49,782 bases of DNA, taken from positions 1-49,782 of the forward strand of contig CAKOYU010000012.1 in NCBI GenBank assembly GCA_934130975.1, read 5' to 3'. This document shows positions 23,071 to 32,161 of the stretch, in pieces (positions within the stretch are counted from its first letter, which is position 1; every line of letters starts with the position of its first letter). Made by a program: the position numbers and the translations under genes. Under the pieces are notes generated by a model. That model ran no database searches. It was not told the DNA's origin and saw nothing but the letters and a program-made list of their open reading frames with translations. Source of the DNA: an uncultured Clostridia bacterium (GTDB lineage Bacteria > Bacillota > Clostridia > TANB77 > CAG-508).

Positions 23071-24033
23071 TTATTCTACTACTTGAACAGGTAAGTATTT
23101 TACTCCCCATGCTACAGCTTCTGCATGTGAATTCATATAAATATCTATTCTATTTCCTTGGATTGCTCCTCCTCTATCTTCTACAGTATATTCTTGCCCA
23201 TTTATATTTAATTTTGTTCCAAATGCAAATTGCCCTGATGCTGCTACCGTTTTTCCTGCAACTGCATGTGAACCTGATGCTGTTCTTCCAGTAACTTTTC
23301 CACAACATTTTGCACATGAACAATATGCTGTTACTTTAAATATTCTTGTTGGTCCTGTTGCTGTACCTGTGCTTGCTGTAGTTGTAGCTGTTTTTGCCAC
23401 TGTACTACCAGATCTTGATGTAATATTTCTTTGTACTTGAACTATTTTATTTACTGGTTCTTTTACTACTGTTTCTGATAGTTTTATTTTTTCAATTTCT
23501 TCTTCATTTTGATATTTCACTTTATAAGTTATTTCTTTTATTCCGTCTTCTCCTTGTTGTATTACTTTGTTTTTTGTATCTTCTGAACCTTGTGATGCGT
23601 CTTTTGTAATTGTTTCATATGGTATTGTTTCTTGTTCTACTACTATTTTTTCGATTATTGGTGAATAACTTTTTAATATTTCGTCTATTGATGTATCTAC
23701 TCCGCTTTCTGATAATTTTGCTATTTGTACTTCTTGTTCTGATTTGTTTGTTATTACTATTTTGTTGCTGTCTGTAATTTCATCCTCTAAACTTGGTGTT
23801 ACTCTTTCATCATCTTCTACTACTATATTATTGTCTTCTAATATTTCTTCTACATTTGTTTTTGTTGTGACTACTGTCATTGTATATCCATTTGCCATTG
23901 TTATTTCGACACTTCTAATGTCTATTTCCGTAGCCATTACGGTTACTCCAAATATCAAAATTATTATCAAACTAATACCAATAATCTTCATGATAGAGAT
24001 AGATGCTTCATCTTTTTTATCCATAAAAATCAT
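23071..24033 (-). CDS. YabE-like G5/3D-domain cell-wall protein
   Basis: 320 residues from the ATG at 24033 (MIFMDKKDEASISIMKIIGI) with AAAGGAGG before it. It has one membrane helix (about 15-35), then a DUF348-like part (ITMANGYTMTVVTTKTNVEE), a G5 domain (VVEQETIPYETI...EITYKVKYQNEEE) and a C-terminal 3D domain (FKVTAYCSCAKCCGKVTGRT; GTKLNINGQEYTVEDRGGAI; GNRIDIYM) with the conserved Asp residues. It resembles B. subtilis YabE and actinobacterial Rpf-like enzymes, with a lytic-transglycosylase-type 3D fold acting on peptidoglycan outside the cell. Perfect promoter at 24059-24087. Confidence 0.9.
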   Translation of the reverse strand: MIFMDKKDEASISIMKIIGISLIIILIFGVTVMATEIDIRSVEITMANGYTMTVVTTKTNVEEILEDNNIVVEDDERVTPSLEDEITDSNKIVITNKSEQEVQIAKLSESGVDTSIDEILKSYSPIIEKIVVEQETIPYETITKDASQGSEDTKNKVIQQGEDGIKEITYKVKYQNEEEIEKIKLSETVVKEPVNKIVQVQRNITSRSGSTVAKTATTTASTGTATGPTRIFKVTAYCSCAKCCGKVTGRTASGSHAVAGKTVAASGQFAFGTKLNINGQEYTVEDRGGAIQGNRIDIYMNSHAEAVAWGVKYLPVQVVE

Positions 24034-24058
24034 TTTTCCTCCTTTTGACGACATTCTT

Positions 24059-24087
24059 ATTATACACGTTTTATATTATTTTGTCAA
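24059..24087 (-). promoter_or_regulatory. promoter of the YabE-like gene
   Basis: Minus strand TTGACA (24087-24082), 17 bp, TATAAT (24064-24059): full consensus, 26 bp before the start. Confidence 0.85.
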
Positions 24088-24211
24088 ATTTTTTGTTTTT
24101 GTGTTGCCAATTTCCGTAAGCCTTGGTAAATCTTGGTCTTATATATTATATGTTGCTTGTACACAAAAAATTCATAATTTTTTTATAATTTTTATAATTA
24201 GAAAATAATTA

Positions 24212-24240
24212 TTGTAAAAAAAAACATTATATGTTAAGAT
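24212..24240 (+). promoter_or_regulatory. candidate promoter of lemA-htpX
   Basis: TTGTAA (24212-24217), 17 bp, TAAGAT (24235-24240), 33 bp before the lemA start. Confidence 0.4.
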
Positions 24241-24272
24241 ATATAAAAATGAAATGCAAAGGAGGTATTTCT

Positions 24273-24824
24273 ATGTGGATAGCAATCGCAATAATTGTAT
24301 TATTAGTAATTTGGGTTATCTCAGTATACAATGGACTAATATCATCTAGACAAAAAGTTGACAATGCTTGGAGCCAAATTGATGTACAATTACAAAGAAG
24401 ATTTGATTTAATCCCTAATTTTGTAGAAACTGTAAAAGGATATATGAAACATGAATCTGAAACATTCGAAAAAATAACAGCATTAAGAACTTCATGGGCT
24501 AATTCTTCAACAGTTAGTGAAAAAGCAAAATTAGATGGCGAACTTTCTGGAGCTTTAAAAACTATTATGGCAGTTTCAGAAAATTACCCAGATTTAAAAG
24601 CAAACACAAACTTTTCAGAATTATCTGAAGAACTTCGTAACACAGAAAATAAAATTTCTTTTTCAAGACAGTTTTACAATGACAGTGTTACAAGATATAA
24701 CACAAAATTAGAGCTTTTCCCTTCAAATATTATTGCAAATATGTTCAACTTTAAATCTAGAGAATTATTTGCAGCAGAAAGTGATGAAGCTAGAAAAAAT
24801 GTTAAAGTAGACTTTAATAATTAA
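24273..24824 (+). CDS. lemA: LemA family protein
   Basis: 183 residues from the ATG at 24273 with AAAGGAGG upstream; the longer frame has no ribosome site. It has one N-terminal membrane helix (IAIAIIVLLVIWVISVYNGL), then the LemA core: VDNAWSQIDVQLQRRFDLIP, NFVETVKGY and FSRQFYNDSVTRYNTKLELF, FPSNIIA. LemA proteins are cell-envelope helical-bundle proteins that often pair with HtpX or M48 peptidases, as here 61 bp downstream. The biochemical role is not known. Confidence 0.96.
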   Translation: MWIAIAIIVLLVIWVISVYNGLISSRQKVDNAWSQIDVQLQRRFDLIPNFVETVKGYMKHESETFEKITALRTSWANSSTVSEKAKLDGELSGALKTIMAVSENYPDLKANTNFSELSEELRNTENKISFSRQFYNDSVTRYNTKLELFPSNIIANMFNFKSRELFAAESDEARKNVKVDFNN

Positions 24825-24831
24825 TTTACTT

Positions 24832-24868
24832 AAGTTTGGTTCTGTTTTTATACAAACCAAACTTTTTT
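24832..24868 (+). terminator. hairpin with T-run between lemA and htpX
   Basis: AAGTTTGGT pairs with ACCAAACTT, followed by T6 just before the htpX ribosome site. It probably reduces htpX expression relative to lemA. Confidence 0.6.
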
Positions 24869-24885
24869 GATAGGAGGAAAACTTT

Positions 24886-25773
24886 ATGTTTGAAGATATT
24901 AAAAGAAATAAAATGAAATCTTGGTTTATTATTTTATTGTTCTTAGCCTTTATTGCCGTAATTGTTTACTATATATGTATGGCTTTAGATTTAGGCAAAA
25001 CATCAATTGTAATTGCAATGATCTTTGCCATTATTTCTACATGGGGATCATATTATTATAGTGATAGAATCGTACTTAGCCTTAATAAAGCAAGACCAGC
25101 TACTAAAGAAGAAAATCAAAAACTTGTAAATATTTTAGATTCATTAGTTGTGTCTTCTGGTTTACCAGCTACACCAAAATTATACATCGTAGAAGATTCT
25201 CAACCTAATGCTTTTGCAACAGGTAGAAATCCAGAGCATGCTGTTATATGTGTTACTACTGGTTTATTAGATAAATTAGAATATTATGAATTAGAAGGTG
25301 TTTTAGCCCATGAAATGTCACATATTAAAAATTATGATATCCTTCTTTCTGCAGTTGTTTCTGTAATGGTAGGTTTTGTAGTTATTCTTTCTGATTGGTT
25401 TACTAGAATTACTTTTTGGGGCGGACCAAGAAAAAGAGATGATGATGATAATGGAAATCCAATTTTAATGTTTATAGGATTAATTTTTCTAATTTTAGCT
25501 CCTATATTTGGGCAATTAATGCGACTTGCAATTTCTAGAAAAAGAGAATTTTTAGCTGATGCAACAGCAGTAGAGTTTACTAGAAATCCTGATGGATTAA
25601 TTTCAGCTCTTCTTAAGATCTCTGGTGACCCTAATGAATTAAAAGTTGCTAATAATGCTACAGAAAATATGTATATTGTTAACCCTTTTAGGGGTAAAAA
25701 ATCTTCTTCTAGCTTATGGTCTACACATCCTAGTATAGAAGATAGAGTTGAAGCTTTAAGAAATATAAAATAA
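24886..25773 (+). CDS. htpX: HtpX-like membrane zinc metalloprotease (M48)
   Basis: 295 residues, AGGAGG before the ATG. It has N-terminal helices at about 13-33 and 38-57, the catalytic HEMSH at about residue 142 (VLAHEMSHIKNYD), two further helices (150-172, 193-215) and the third zinc ligand region RKREFLADATAVEFTRNP. It degrades damaged membrane proteins; active site on the cytosolic side. Usual length for the family. Paired with lemA. Confidence 0.96.
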   Translation: MFEDIKRNKMKSWFIILLFLAFIAVIVYYICMALDLGKTSIVIAMIFAIISTWGSYYYSDRIVLSLNKARPATKEENQKLVNILDSLVVSSGLPATPKLYIVEDSQPNAFATGRNPEHAVICVTTGLLDKLEYYELEGVLAHEMSHIKNYDILLSAVVSVMVGFVVILSDWFTRITFWGGPRKRDDDDNGNPILMFIGLIFLILAPIFGQLMRLAISRKREFLADATAVEFTRNPDGLISALLKISGDPNELKVANNATENMYIVNPFRGKKSSSSLWSTHPSIEDRVEALRNIK

Positions 25774-25780
25774 AATTTTA

Positions 25781-25813
25781 GAATACTCATTTTAGTAGTG
25801 AGTATTCTTTTTT
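25781..25813 (+). terminator. terminator of lemA-htpX
   Basis: GAATACTCA (25781-25789) pairs with TGAGTATTC (25799-25807), followed by T6. Confidence 0.85.
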
Positions 25814-25862
25814 GTGTCTTTTTGCAATTATTTGTCATATCTTACTACAGGAGGATATGAAT

Positions 25863-26417
25863 ATGATTATTAAATGTATTCTATTAGCTTTATCTGCAAG
25901 TATAGACGCGTTAGGTCTTGGAATTACATATGGAATAAAAAAGACCAAAATGTCTAAATCAGGTAATCTAATAATTTTTACCACATTATTTTGTTTATCC
26001 GGACTTTCTGTATTTATAGGGCATTACATCTCTACTCTCTTCTCACCCGTTGTTTCTGCTATATTAGGTGCATCACTTTTAATACTGCTTGGAATTTATA
26101 ATATCTTTAAGACACAAAATAATACATCTACAAATTTTGATGCAGATGGTTCTAATTATATTGATGCTAAAGAAGCTTTTATTTTAGGTTTAGCAGTTGC
26201 TGTTGATGCCTCTTGTGTAAGTCTAGGCTCTGGCATGATTGGTATTGCTGGTTTAATTTTGCCACTTTTGATGGCTGTTTTCCACACTTTCTTCGTTAAT
26301 TGTGGAAATCTCGTTGCTACTAACATTGCTAAAAGATTTACAATTTCCTCTAAGTTTCTTTCAAACCTTTCAGGCATAATTCTAATTTTTATAGGTTTTG
26401 TTAGACTATTGTCTTAG
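25863..26417 (+). CDS. MntP/YtaF-like membrane protein, copy 1
   Basis: 184 residues from the ATG at 25863, 8 bp after GGAGG (an ATG at 25857 is too close). Six membrane helices in two similar halves; each half starts with the MntP-type signature: ALSASIDALGLGITYG and LAVAVDASCVSLGSGM, with the intramembrane Asp. The family includes the Mn2+ exporter MntP and the sporulation protein YtaF; the soluble insertion with DADGSNYIDAKEA is more like YtaF. The substrate cannot be assigned. A second, diverged copy follows 13 bp downstream. Confidence 0.85.
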   Translation: MIIKCILLALSASIDALGLGITYGIKKTKMSKSGNLIIFTTLFCLSGLSVFIGHYISTLFSPVVSAILGASLLILLGIYNIFKTQNNTSTNFDADGSNYIDAKEAFILGLAVAVDASCVSLGSGMIGIAGLILPLLMAVFHTFFVNCGNLVATNIAKRFTISSKFLSNLSGIILIFIGFVRLLS

Positions 26418-26430
26418 ATTGGAGGTTGAT

Positions 26431-26982
26431 ATGATATTTAATTGTATTTTGTTAGCTCTTTCTGTTAGCATAGATTCTTTGGGCATTGGAATCACTTACG
26501 GATTAAAGAAAATTAAAATTACTGCTATAAGCAATATTATCCTTTTTGCTATATCATTTTGTATTACTTGTGGTTCTATATTTTTAGGACATTATATTTC
26601 TACTTTATTTTCTCCTACTATTTCTACTATACTTGGCTCTTCTTTTTTGATTATATTAGGAGTTTATAATATCTACAAAACTATAAATAAACCTCTAACT
26701 GACTATGATATAGACCATTCTAATAATATTGATGCCAAAGAAGCTATTTTTCTTGGCTTAGCCCTTTCTATTGACTCTGCTTGTGTTGGTATTGGTTCTG
26801 GTATTATTGGTATTAATGATATTGTTTTACCTTTTTTTGTGGCTTCTTTTCAACTTGCTTTTCTTAATTGTGGTAATTTAGTTGCTAATAGTATTGCTAA
26901 ATATGTTAATGTTTCTGAATATGCTCTTTCTATTTTTTCTAGTTTTATTTTAATTTTGGTTGGCATATTTAGAGCTATATAA
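26431..26982 (+). CDS. MntP/YtaF-like membrane protein, copy 2
   Basis: 183 residues from the ATG at 26431 with GGAGG. It aligns end to end with the previous gene: LLALSVSIDSLGIGITYGLK, GHYISTLFSPTISTILGSSF, YDIDHSNNIDAKEAIFLGLA, with the same two Asp signatures. Ser replaces Ala next to the Asp in both halves (SIDS). It is a tandem duplicate in one operon, ended by a strong terminator. The two may form a heterodimer or have split substrates; that is inference. Confidence 0.85.
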   Translation: MIFNCILLALSVSIDSLGIGITYGLKKIKITAISNIILFAISFCITCGSIFLGHYISTLFSPTISTILGSSFLIILGVYNIYKTINKPLTDYDIDHSNNIDAKEAIFLGLALSIDSACVGIGSGIIGINDIVLPFFVASFQLAFLNCGNLVANSIAKYVNVSEYALSIFSSFILILVGIFRAI

Positions 26983-27023
26983 AAAGATTTAAGAATTTCT
27001 GCACAGAAATTCTTAAATCTTTT
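26982..27023. terminator. bidirectional terminator between convergent operons
   Basis: AAAAGATTTAAGAATTTCTG is perfectly complementary to CAGAAATTCTTAAATCTTTT over a 2-base loop. It sits between the plus-strand mntP-like pair and the minus-strand operon ending at 27068. Confidence 0.85.
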
Positions 27024-27067
27024 CGATTATATAATAAACTTCCCCTTTTTATTATTAATCATCATAT

Positions 27068-27418
27068 TTATCCTGCCCAGCTTAATAAATACAATGGCAG
27101 TATTATTACGCCAAATATTAATATTATCACAAACACTATTAATATTTTAGTTCGCTTATCGTTTTCACCTTTCACTAAGTAAACTATTACTCCTATAAGT
27201 ACTATTACTAATATAGTTATTGGACTAATTAACATTTTTTTCAACAATTCTCCAGCATTTTCCCAGAAAGTCGGTTCTTGTCGATCTGTTGGCATAACCG
27301 GGCCATATAATGGAGTTATTGTATCTGGTGCCAATGCATACATTTTTTTGCAAAATAATACAACACTAGTTCCTATTCCGATAAATGTCTTTGCTAACTT
27401 ATTAAAAAACTTCTTCAT
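27068..27418 (-). CDS. small membrane protein downstream of the radical SAM gene
   Basis: 116 residues, AAGGGGA before the ATG. It has a signal-like start (residues 8-24, ending KKMYALAP), a short Pro-rich segment (DTITPLYGPVMPTDRQEPTF) and two membrane helices (about 63-83 and 91-111) separated by KGENDKRTK. The layout resembles the VirB2-like protein at 5667-6068. It starts 4 bp after the radical SAM/SPASM gene, so the pair is translationally linked and the small protein is a candidate substrate or partner. No family recognised. Confidence 0.6.
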   Translation of the reverse strand: MKKFFNKLAKTFIGIGTSVVLFCKKMYALAPDTITPLYGPVMPTDRQEPTFWENAGELLKKMLISPITILVIVLIGVIVYLVKGENDKRTKILIVFVIILIFGVIILPLYLLSWAG

Positions 27419-27422
27419 AATT

Positions 27423-28517
27423 CTATCCCCTTAATTTATTAATCATTTTATATGTACATTTATTTTGGCAATTATTTTCAAAATCCCATGTATGGAATGC
27501 TCCACCTAAGCAACATTCCCACTCTTTACAATTTTGACATTCATCGCATTTGGTTCGATCTTTGTTCCTAAACTCTTTGTATTTATTTTCCCAAACATCT
27601 TTAAAATTATCTCTTTTTATATTTCCTTGAATAAACCTTGGTAATCTAGGAACATTAGGACAGACAAACAAATCTCCATTATACAAAATACTTGCAACAC
27701 TTATTCCTGTTCTGCAATAAAAGAATTGTGGTCTTACTTCTTTTTCATATTCCATTCCCAAAAATCCTGGACATCCATACTGTAAATCCATTTTTTTATT
27801 TTTCTTATTAGCTTTTATAAAATCTAATATTTTTCTTATTTCTTCTCCATTTAGCAACAAGTCCTGATTTTCATTTGCTCTTCCTATAGGATCCATGGAA
27901 ACTAATCTCCAAGAATCTATGCCTAAATTTAGCATTATGTTGTAAAGTTCTTCAATTTGGTTAATATTTTCTTTATGAAATACAGTTGTAATCTGAATTA
28001 TTTTTAAGAAGTTAGCTTTCTTAAGTTTTTTTATATTATCAATTATTATATTATATGAATTAGGTACTCCTCTAAATTTATTATGTGTTTCCTCTAATCC
28101 ATCAATACTTATAGAAATACTTTCCATATTGGCTTTTCTTAATTTTTCTATATTTTTATCGGTCAATAACATTCCATTTGAAGTCATTCCCCATCTAAAT
28201 CCAAGTTCATTTGTAGCATATTCCATAACTTCACATAAGTCTTTCCTCATTAAAGGCTCTCCACCAGTTACATCAATCCATATCTTAGTAGCATCCATAT
28301 CTTGTGAAATTTGTTTAAATGCTTTTTTTATCTCTTCTGTCGATAACTCTCCTTCATATTTTCTTTTTTCCGCACTGCTTCCACAATGTTTGCATTTGGC
28401 GTTACATGTTAGTGTGCACTCCCAAAATAAATCAATAAGTTTATGTTCTTGGAGTTGCTTTTCTTTATACTTTTTATATATTTCTAATTCTCCTAGTTTA
28501 TATATTTGTTTAAACAT
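27423..28517 (-). CDS. radical SAM/SPASM domain protein
   Basis: 364 residues, GAGGAG before the ATG. The cluster motif is CNAKCKHC (CxxxCxxC) near residue 38, followed by WIDVTGGEPLMRKDLCE (the GGEP motif), SNGMLL and ISISIDGLEETHNKFRG. The C-terminal SPASM region holds many cysteines (CPNVPRLPRF; KCDECQNCKEWECC; NKCTYKM) for auxiliary iron-sulfur clusters. Such enzymes modify peptides or mature proteins. It starts 10 bp after smc and is followed by a small membrane protein. The substrate is unknown; sactipeptide-type or quinohemoprotein-type chemistry cannot be chosen from sequence. Confidence 0.88.
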   Translation of the reverse strand: MFKQIYKLGELEIYKKYKEKQLQEHKLIDLFWECTLTCNAKCKHCGSSAEKRKYEGELSTEEIKKAFKQISQDMDATKIWIDVTGGEPLMRKDLCEVMEYATNELGFRWGMTSNGMLLTDKNIEKLRKANMESISISIDGLEETHNKFRGVPNSYNIIIDNIKKLKKANFLKIIQITTVFHKENINQIEELYNIMLNLGIDSWRLVSMDPIGRANENQDLLLNGEEIRKILDFIKANKKNKKMDLQYGCPGFLGMEYEKEVRPQFFYCRTGISVASILYNGDLFVCPNVPRLPRFIQGNIKRDNFKDVWENKYKEFRNKDRTKCDECQNCKEWECCLGGAFHTWDFENNCQNKCTYKMINKLRG

Positions 28518-28527
28518 TTCTTCTCCT

Positions 28528-31500
28528 CTATTTCAATTTCATAGAAAGCAATTTAGAAATACCCTTTTCCTCCATAGTAACACCATAAACAGTATCAGCC
28601 GCTTCCATAGTTCCCTTTCTATGAGTAATAACCAAGAATTGAGTATCCTTAGCAAACTTCTTTAAATACTCTGCATATCTGTAAACATTAACATCATCAA
28701 GAGCAGCCTCAATTTCATCAAGCACACAGAAAGGTGCAGGATTAATCTTTAAAATTGCAAACAATAACGCAATCGCAGTAAAAGCTTTTTCTCCTCCAGA
28801 AAGCAAAGTCATATTTTGAAGTTTCTTTCCTGGTGGTTGAACAGTAATGTCAATTCCGCATTCAAGAATATTCGTTTCATCAGCTAAAGTTACTTCTGCC
28901 ATACCTCCGCCAAACAATTCTTTAAATACCTCTCCAAAGTTTTTGTTAATAACTTCAAACTTTTCTTTAAATTGTTTTTTCATTGTTTCTGTCATATCTT
29001 GAATTACATTTCTTAATTTAGCCATTGTCTCATCTAGATCAAGCCTTTGTTCACACATAAAGTCATATCTATCTTTTAAGTTTTTGTACTCTTCTATTGA
29101 ATCTACATTTACACTTCCAAGTTCTTTAATGTCTGTTCTAAGCACATTCACTTTTCTTTGTGTTAGTGCTACATTTTCAGGTTTTGGATAATTTCCAGCA
29201 TTATTGGGTGTAAGTTCATACTCTTCCCACATTTTATTAATAATATCTGTAATATCTTCTTCTGTTTTTGTTTTCTTAACTTCAAGTTTTGTAATTTGAG
29301 CTTTTAGATCTTCAATAGTCCTAAATTGATTTGTTTGTTCATCTTCTTTTTTGCTTAATTTTTCATTTTTTTCTATTCTTTCTTGTTTTAATTTTTCAAT
29401 TGTGTCTCCACTATTAGAAACTTTTGATTTTACTTTTTCTATTTCTTGTTTTGTATCTTCTATCTCTGCCTTTAACTTCTCATTTTCTTTATTAGCATTT
29501 TCAATTTGAAGTTTTTTGTTTTCTTTATTTTTCGTGTGTGTTTCAATTTCTTTTTCTATCATTTCTGTTATTTCTTGAATTGAAACTTCACTTTCATTAA
29601 ATGAAGATACTGATATTTTTAAATTTGTAATATCAAAATTCAAATCATCAATATATTTTTGACTATCTTTATTAGCATTTGAAAATTCATCAATTATTTT
29701 TTGATCATCTTCATTTTGTTTATTCATAGTTTTTATTTGCTTTTCATTATTTTCTTTTGCTTTTATTGTTTCTTGTTTATCTTCTTCTGTTTTAATGTTT
29801 TCTTGTTTTAACTTTTCAATTCTTTTTTGTATTTGTTCTATATTCTCATCTATTGAAGTTACTCTTTGTTTTTCTGTTGCATATGTTATGTCTGTTTCTT
29901 GTAGTTGTTTTTCTAATGCTTGTATCTCTTCTATAATATCTTCAGATGAATTCATATATTCTTCTTTATCTTTTTCTGATTTTTGAATTTTTTCTTTTAA
30001 TTTTTTTAATTCTTTTTCAAGAGCTTCGATTTCTCTGCTTCTACCTAAAATATTTACTGTTTTTTTGCTTACAGAACCACCTGTAATAGCTCCTGATGGA
30101 TTTATTACATCTCCTTCAGCTGTAATTATTCTAAATGAATAATTATTTTCTTTTGCTAGATTTATTGCATTTTGCATATTATCTACCACAACAGTTCTTC
30201 CAAGTAAATTTAAAATAATCTGCTCATATTTTTTATCAAATTTTACTAAGTCTGATGCAATTCCTATTACTCCTATTTTCTTTCCTTTTATATTCTCAAT
30301 TTTTCTTCCTTTTACTGCTGTAATTGGCAAGAATGATGCTCTTCCTAAATTATTTTTTCTTAAATGTTCTACTAATTTTTTAGCATCTTCTTCAGTGTCT
30401 GTAACTATATTTTGCAAACTTGCTCCTAAACACATTTCTATTGCTGTTTCATATTCGCTTGGTACTAAAATTATATTTGCTAATACTCCATGCATTCCTT
30501 TTCCAAGTTCTTTGATTTTTTCACAGTCTAGTAATAGTGATTTTACACTTTTAATATAGCCTTCTTTCTCTTTTTCTGTTTCTATTAAGAAGTTGTATCT
30601 TGATTGTTTCATTCTCATCTCATTTGTATTATTAACTATTTGCAAATCATATTCTTTAATTTTATTGTTTATTTCTTGTTTTTTATTATCTATCTCTTCT
30701 ATTGCTTTTAATATTTTGTTTCTTTCAGCTTCTATTTGATTAAAACTTTGAGCAATATCTTCTCTTTTCATTCTTGTTCTATCAAGTTCTAGTACTTGAT
30801 TATCAATTTCTTGTCCAATTTGTTTTTGTCTTTTTTCAGCATTTTCTATGTTTGCTGTTTGTGTACTTATTTGTGATTGTAATTCGTATTTTTTATCTGT
30901 ATTTTCTTCTACTTGTTTTTTTAGTTTTTCTATTTCAAGCTCTTTACTACTTAATTTTTCTGTTAATTTTTTTAGCTCTTCTTCTTTTTCTTTTAATTCA
31001 TTTTCGAATTTTTCTTTGTTTTGTTTTAAATTATCTTTTTTAGATTGCTTTTGTTCTATCTCTTGTTTTAAATTTTCAATCTTTTCTTCTAATTCTACTA
31101 TTTCACTTTGATATAGTTTTGAATTTTCTATGTTATTTGAAATCTTAGTTTCTGCAACATTTATATTAGAGTTTAGTTTTTCTATTTCTTTTTCACTTTC
31201 AAAACCTATATTTTGCATATCTTCTATTTTTGTTGTAATCTCATCTATGCTGTCTTTTAATTCTTCTTTTAGAATTTTGATTTTTTCTAATTTTCCTTCT
31301 TCTTGATTCAATGTAGAATTCATTATTTCTTCATCTTTAGTAAATTCTTCTAAAGATTGTTTATATTTGTCTATGTTATATAAAAATAATCCAACTTCTA
31401 TATTTTTTAGTTCTTCTTTTAAATTTAAATATTTTTTGGCTTTATCAGATTGTTGTTGTAAAGGGTCTAAGTTTCCTTCTATTTCTGTTAATATATCATT

Positions 31501-32073
31501 TATTCTTAACAAATTAAGTTTAGTTTGTTCTAACTTTTTTTCTGTTTCTTCTTTTCTTGTTCTATATTTTACTATTCCTGCAGCTTCTTCAAATATATGT
31601 CTTCTGTCTTCTGATTTGTTACTTAATATCTCATCAATTTTCCCTTGACCTATTATAGAATACCCATCTCTTCCTATTCCTGTATCCATAAATAGTTCTA
31701 CTATATCTTTTAACCTACATGGTACTTTATTGATATAATATCCTGTTTCTCCACTTCTGTATATTTTTCTAGTAACAGTTACTTCTGAATATTCTATTGG
31801 CAATGCTCCATCTGTATTATCAAATACTAATGATGCTTCTGCAAAACCTAATGATTTTCTGTTTTGTGTTCCCGCAAATATTATATCTTGTGTTTTTGCA
31901 CCTCTTAGTGATTTCATACTCTGTTCTCCAAGTATCCATCTTATTGCATCTGATATATTACTTTTTCCTGATCCATTTGGTCCTATTACACTTGTAATTC
32001 CTGGCATAAATTCTAATACTGTTTTATCTGCAAATGATTTAAATCCTTGCATCTCTAATCTTTTTAAATACAT
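28528..32073 (-). CDS. smc: chromosome segregation SMC ATPase
   Basis: 1181 residues from the ATG at 32073 (MYLKRLEMQGFKSFADKTVL) with AAAGGTGAG upstream; the GTG three codons earlier lies in that site. Walker A GPNGSGKSN at about 31, a long coiled coil, hinge domain at about 515-675 (GKGMHGVLANIILVPSEYET; GDVINPSGAITGGS), a second coil, signature LLSGGEKAFTAIALLFAI and Walker B CVLDEIEAALDDVNV near the end. It forms condensin with ScpA/ScpB and organises the chromosome. ScpAB are not in the window. ftsY, often next to smc, is replaced here by the radical SAM gene. Confidence 0.98.
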   Translation of the reverse strand: MYLKRLEMQGFKSFADKTVLEFMPGITSVIGPNGSGKSNISDAIRWILGEQSMKSLRGAKTQDIIFAGTQNRKSLGFAEASLVFDNTDGALPIEYSEVTVTRKIYRSGETGYYINKVPCRLKDIVELFMDTGIGRDGYSIIGQGKIDEILSNKSEDRRHIFEEAAGIVKYRTRKEETEKKLEQTKLNLLRINDILTEIEGNLDPLQQQSDKAKKYLNLKEELKNIEVGLFLYNIDKYKQSLEEFTKDEEIMNSTLNQEEGKLEKIKILKEELKDSIDEITTKIEDMQNIGFESEKEIEKLNSNINVAETKISNNIENSKLYQSEIVELEEKIENLKQEIEQKQSKKDNLKQNKEKFENELKEKEEELKKLTEKLSSKELEIEKLKKQVEENTDKKYELQSQISTQTANIENAEKRQKQIGQEIDNQVLELDRTRMKREDIAQSFNQIEAERNKILKAIEEIDNKKQEINNKIKEYDLQIVNNTNEMRMKQSRYNFLIETEKEKEGYIKSVKSLLLDCEKIKELGKGMHGVLANIILVPSEYETAIEMCLGASLQNIVTDTEEDAKKLVEHLRKNNLGRASFLPITAVKGRKIENIKGKKIGVIGIASDLVKFDKKYEQIILNLLGRTVVVDNMQNAINLAKENNYSFRIITAEGDVINPSGAITGGSVSKKTVNILGRSREIEALEKELKKLKEKIQKSEKDKEEYMNSSEDIIEEIQALEKQLQETDITYATEKQRVTSIDENIEQIQKRIEKLKQENIKTEEDKQETIKAKENNEKQIKTMNKQNEDDQKIIDEFSNANKDSQKYIDDLNFDITNLKISVSSFNESEVSIQEITEMIEKEIETHTKNKENKKLQIENANKENEKLKAEIEDTKQEIEKVKSKVSNSGDTIEKLKQERIEKNEKLSKKEDEQTNQFRTIEDLKAQITKLEVKKTKTEEDITDIINKMWEEYELTPNNAGNYPKPENVALTQRKVNVLRTDIKELGSVNVDSIEEYKNLKDRYDFMCEQRLDLDETMAKLRNVIQDMTETMKKQFKEKFEVINKNFGEVFKELFGGGMAEVTLADETNILECGIDITVQPPGKKLQNMTLLSGGEKAFTAIALLFAILKINPAPFCVLDEIEAALDDVNVYRYAEYLKKFAKDTQFLVITHRKGTMEAADTVYGVTMEEKGISKLLSMKLK

Positions 32074-32120
32074 GTTTCTCACCTTTTTGTTCTTTCTTGT
32101 TGTATTTTATCGTAAAATGT

Positions 32121-32155
32121 AAAAACGGTCAATAGGGACTTTCCCCTTTTGACCG
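32121..32155 (-). terminator. terminator of the two-component operon
   Basis: Minus strand: CGGTCAA...TTGACCG with inner AGGGGA/CCCT, then TTTTT. It lies just after the histidine kinase stop. Confidence 0.85.
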
Positions 32156-32161
32156 CATTTA

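Noticed and set aside
22850..23110. 86-codon minus-strand ORF across repeat copy A
   Set aside because: It overlaps the palindromic repeat and the end of the yabE-like gene in another frame and has no ribosome site.
24034..24272. Riboswitch upstream of the YabE-like gene (such as a c-di-AMP type)
   Set aside because: The promoter lies only 26 bp from the start codon, leaving no room for an aptamer, and no conserved motif was seen.
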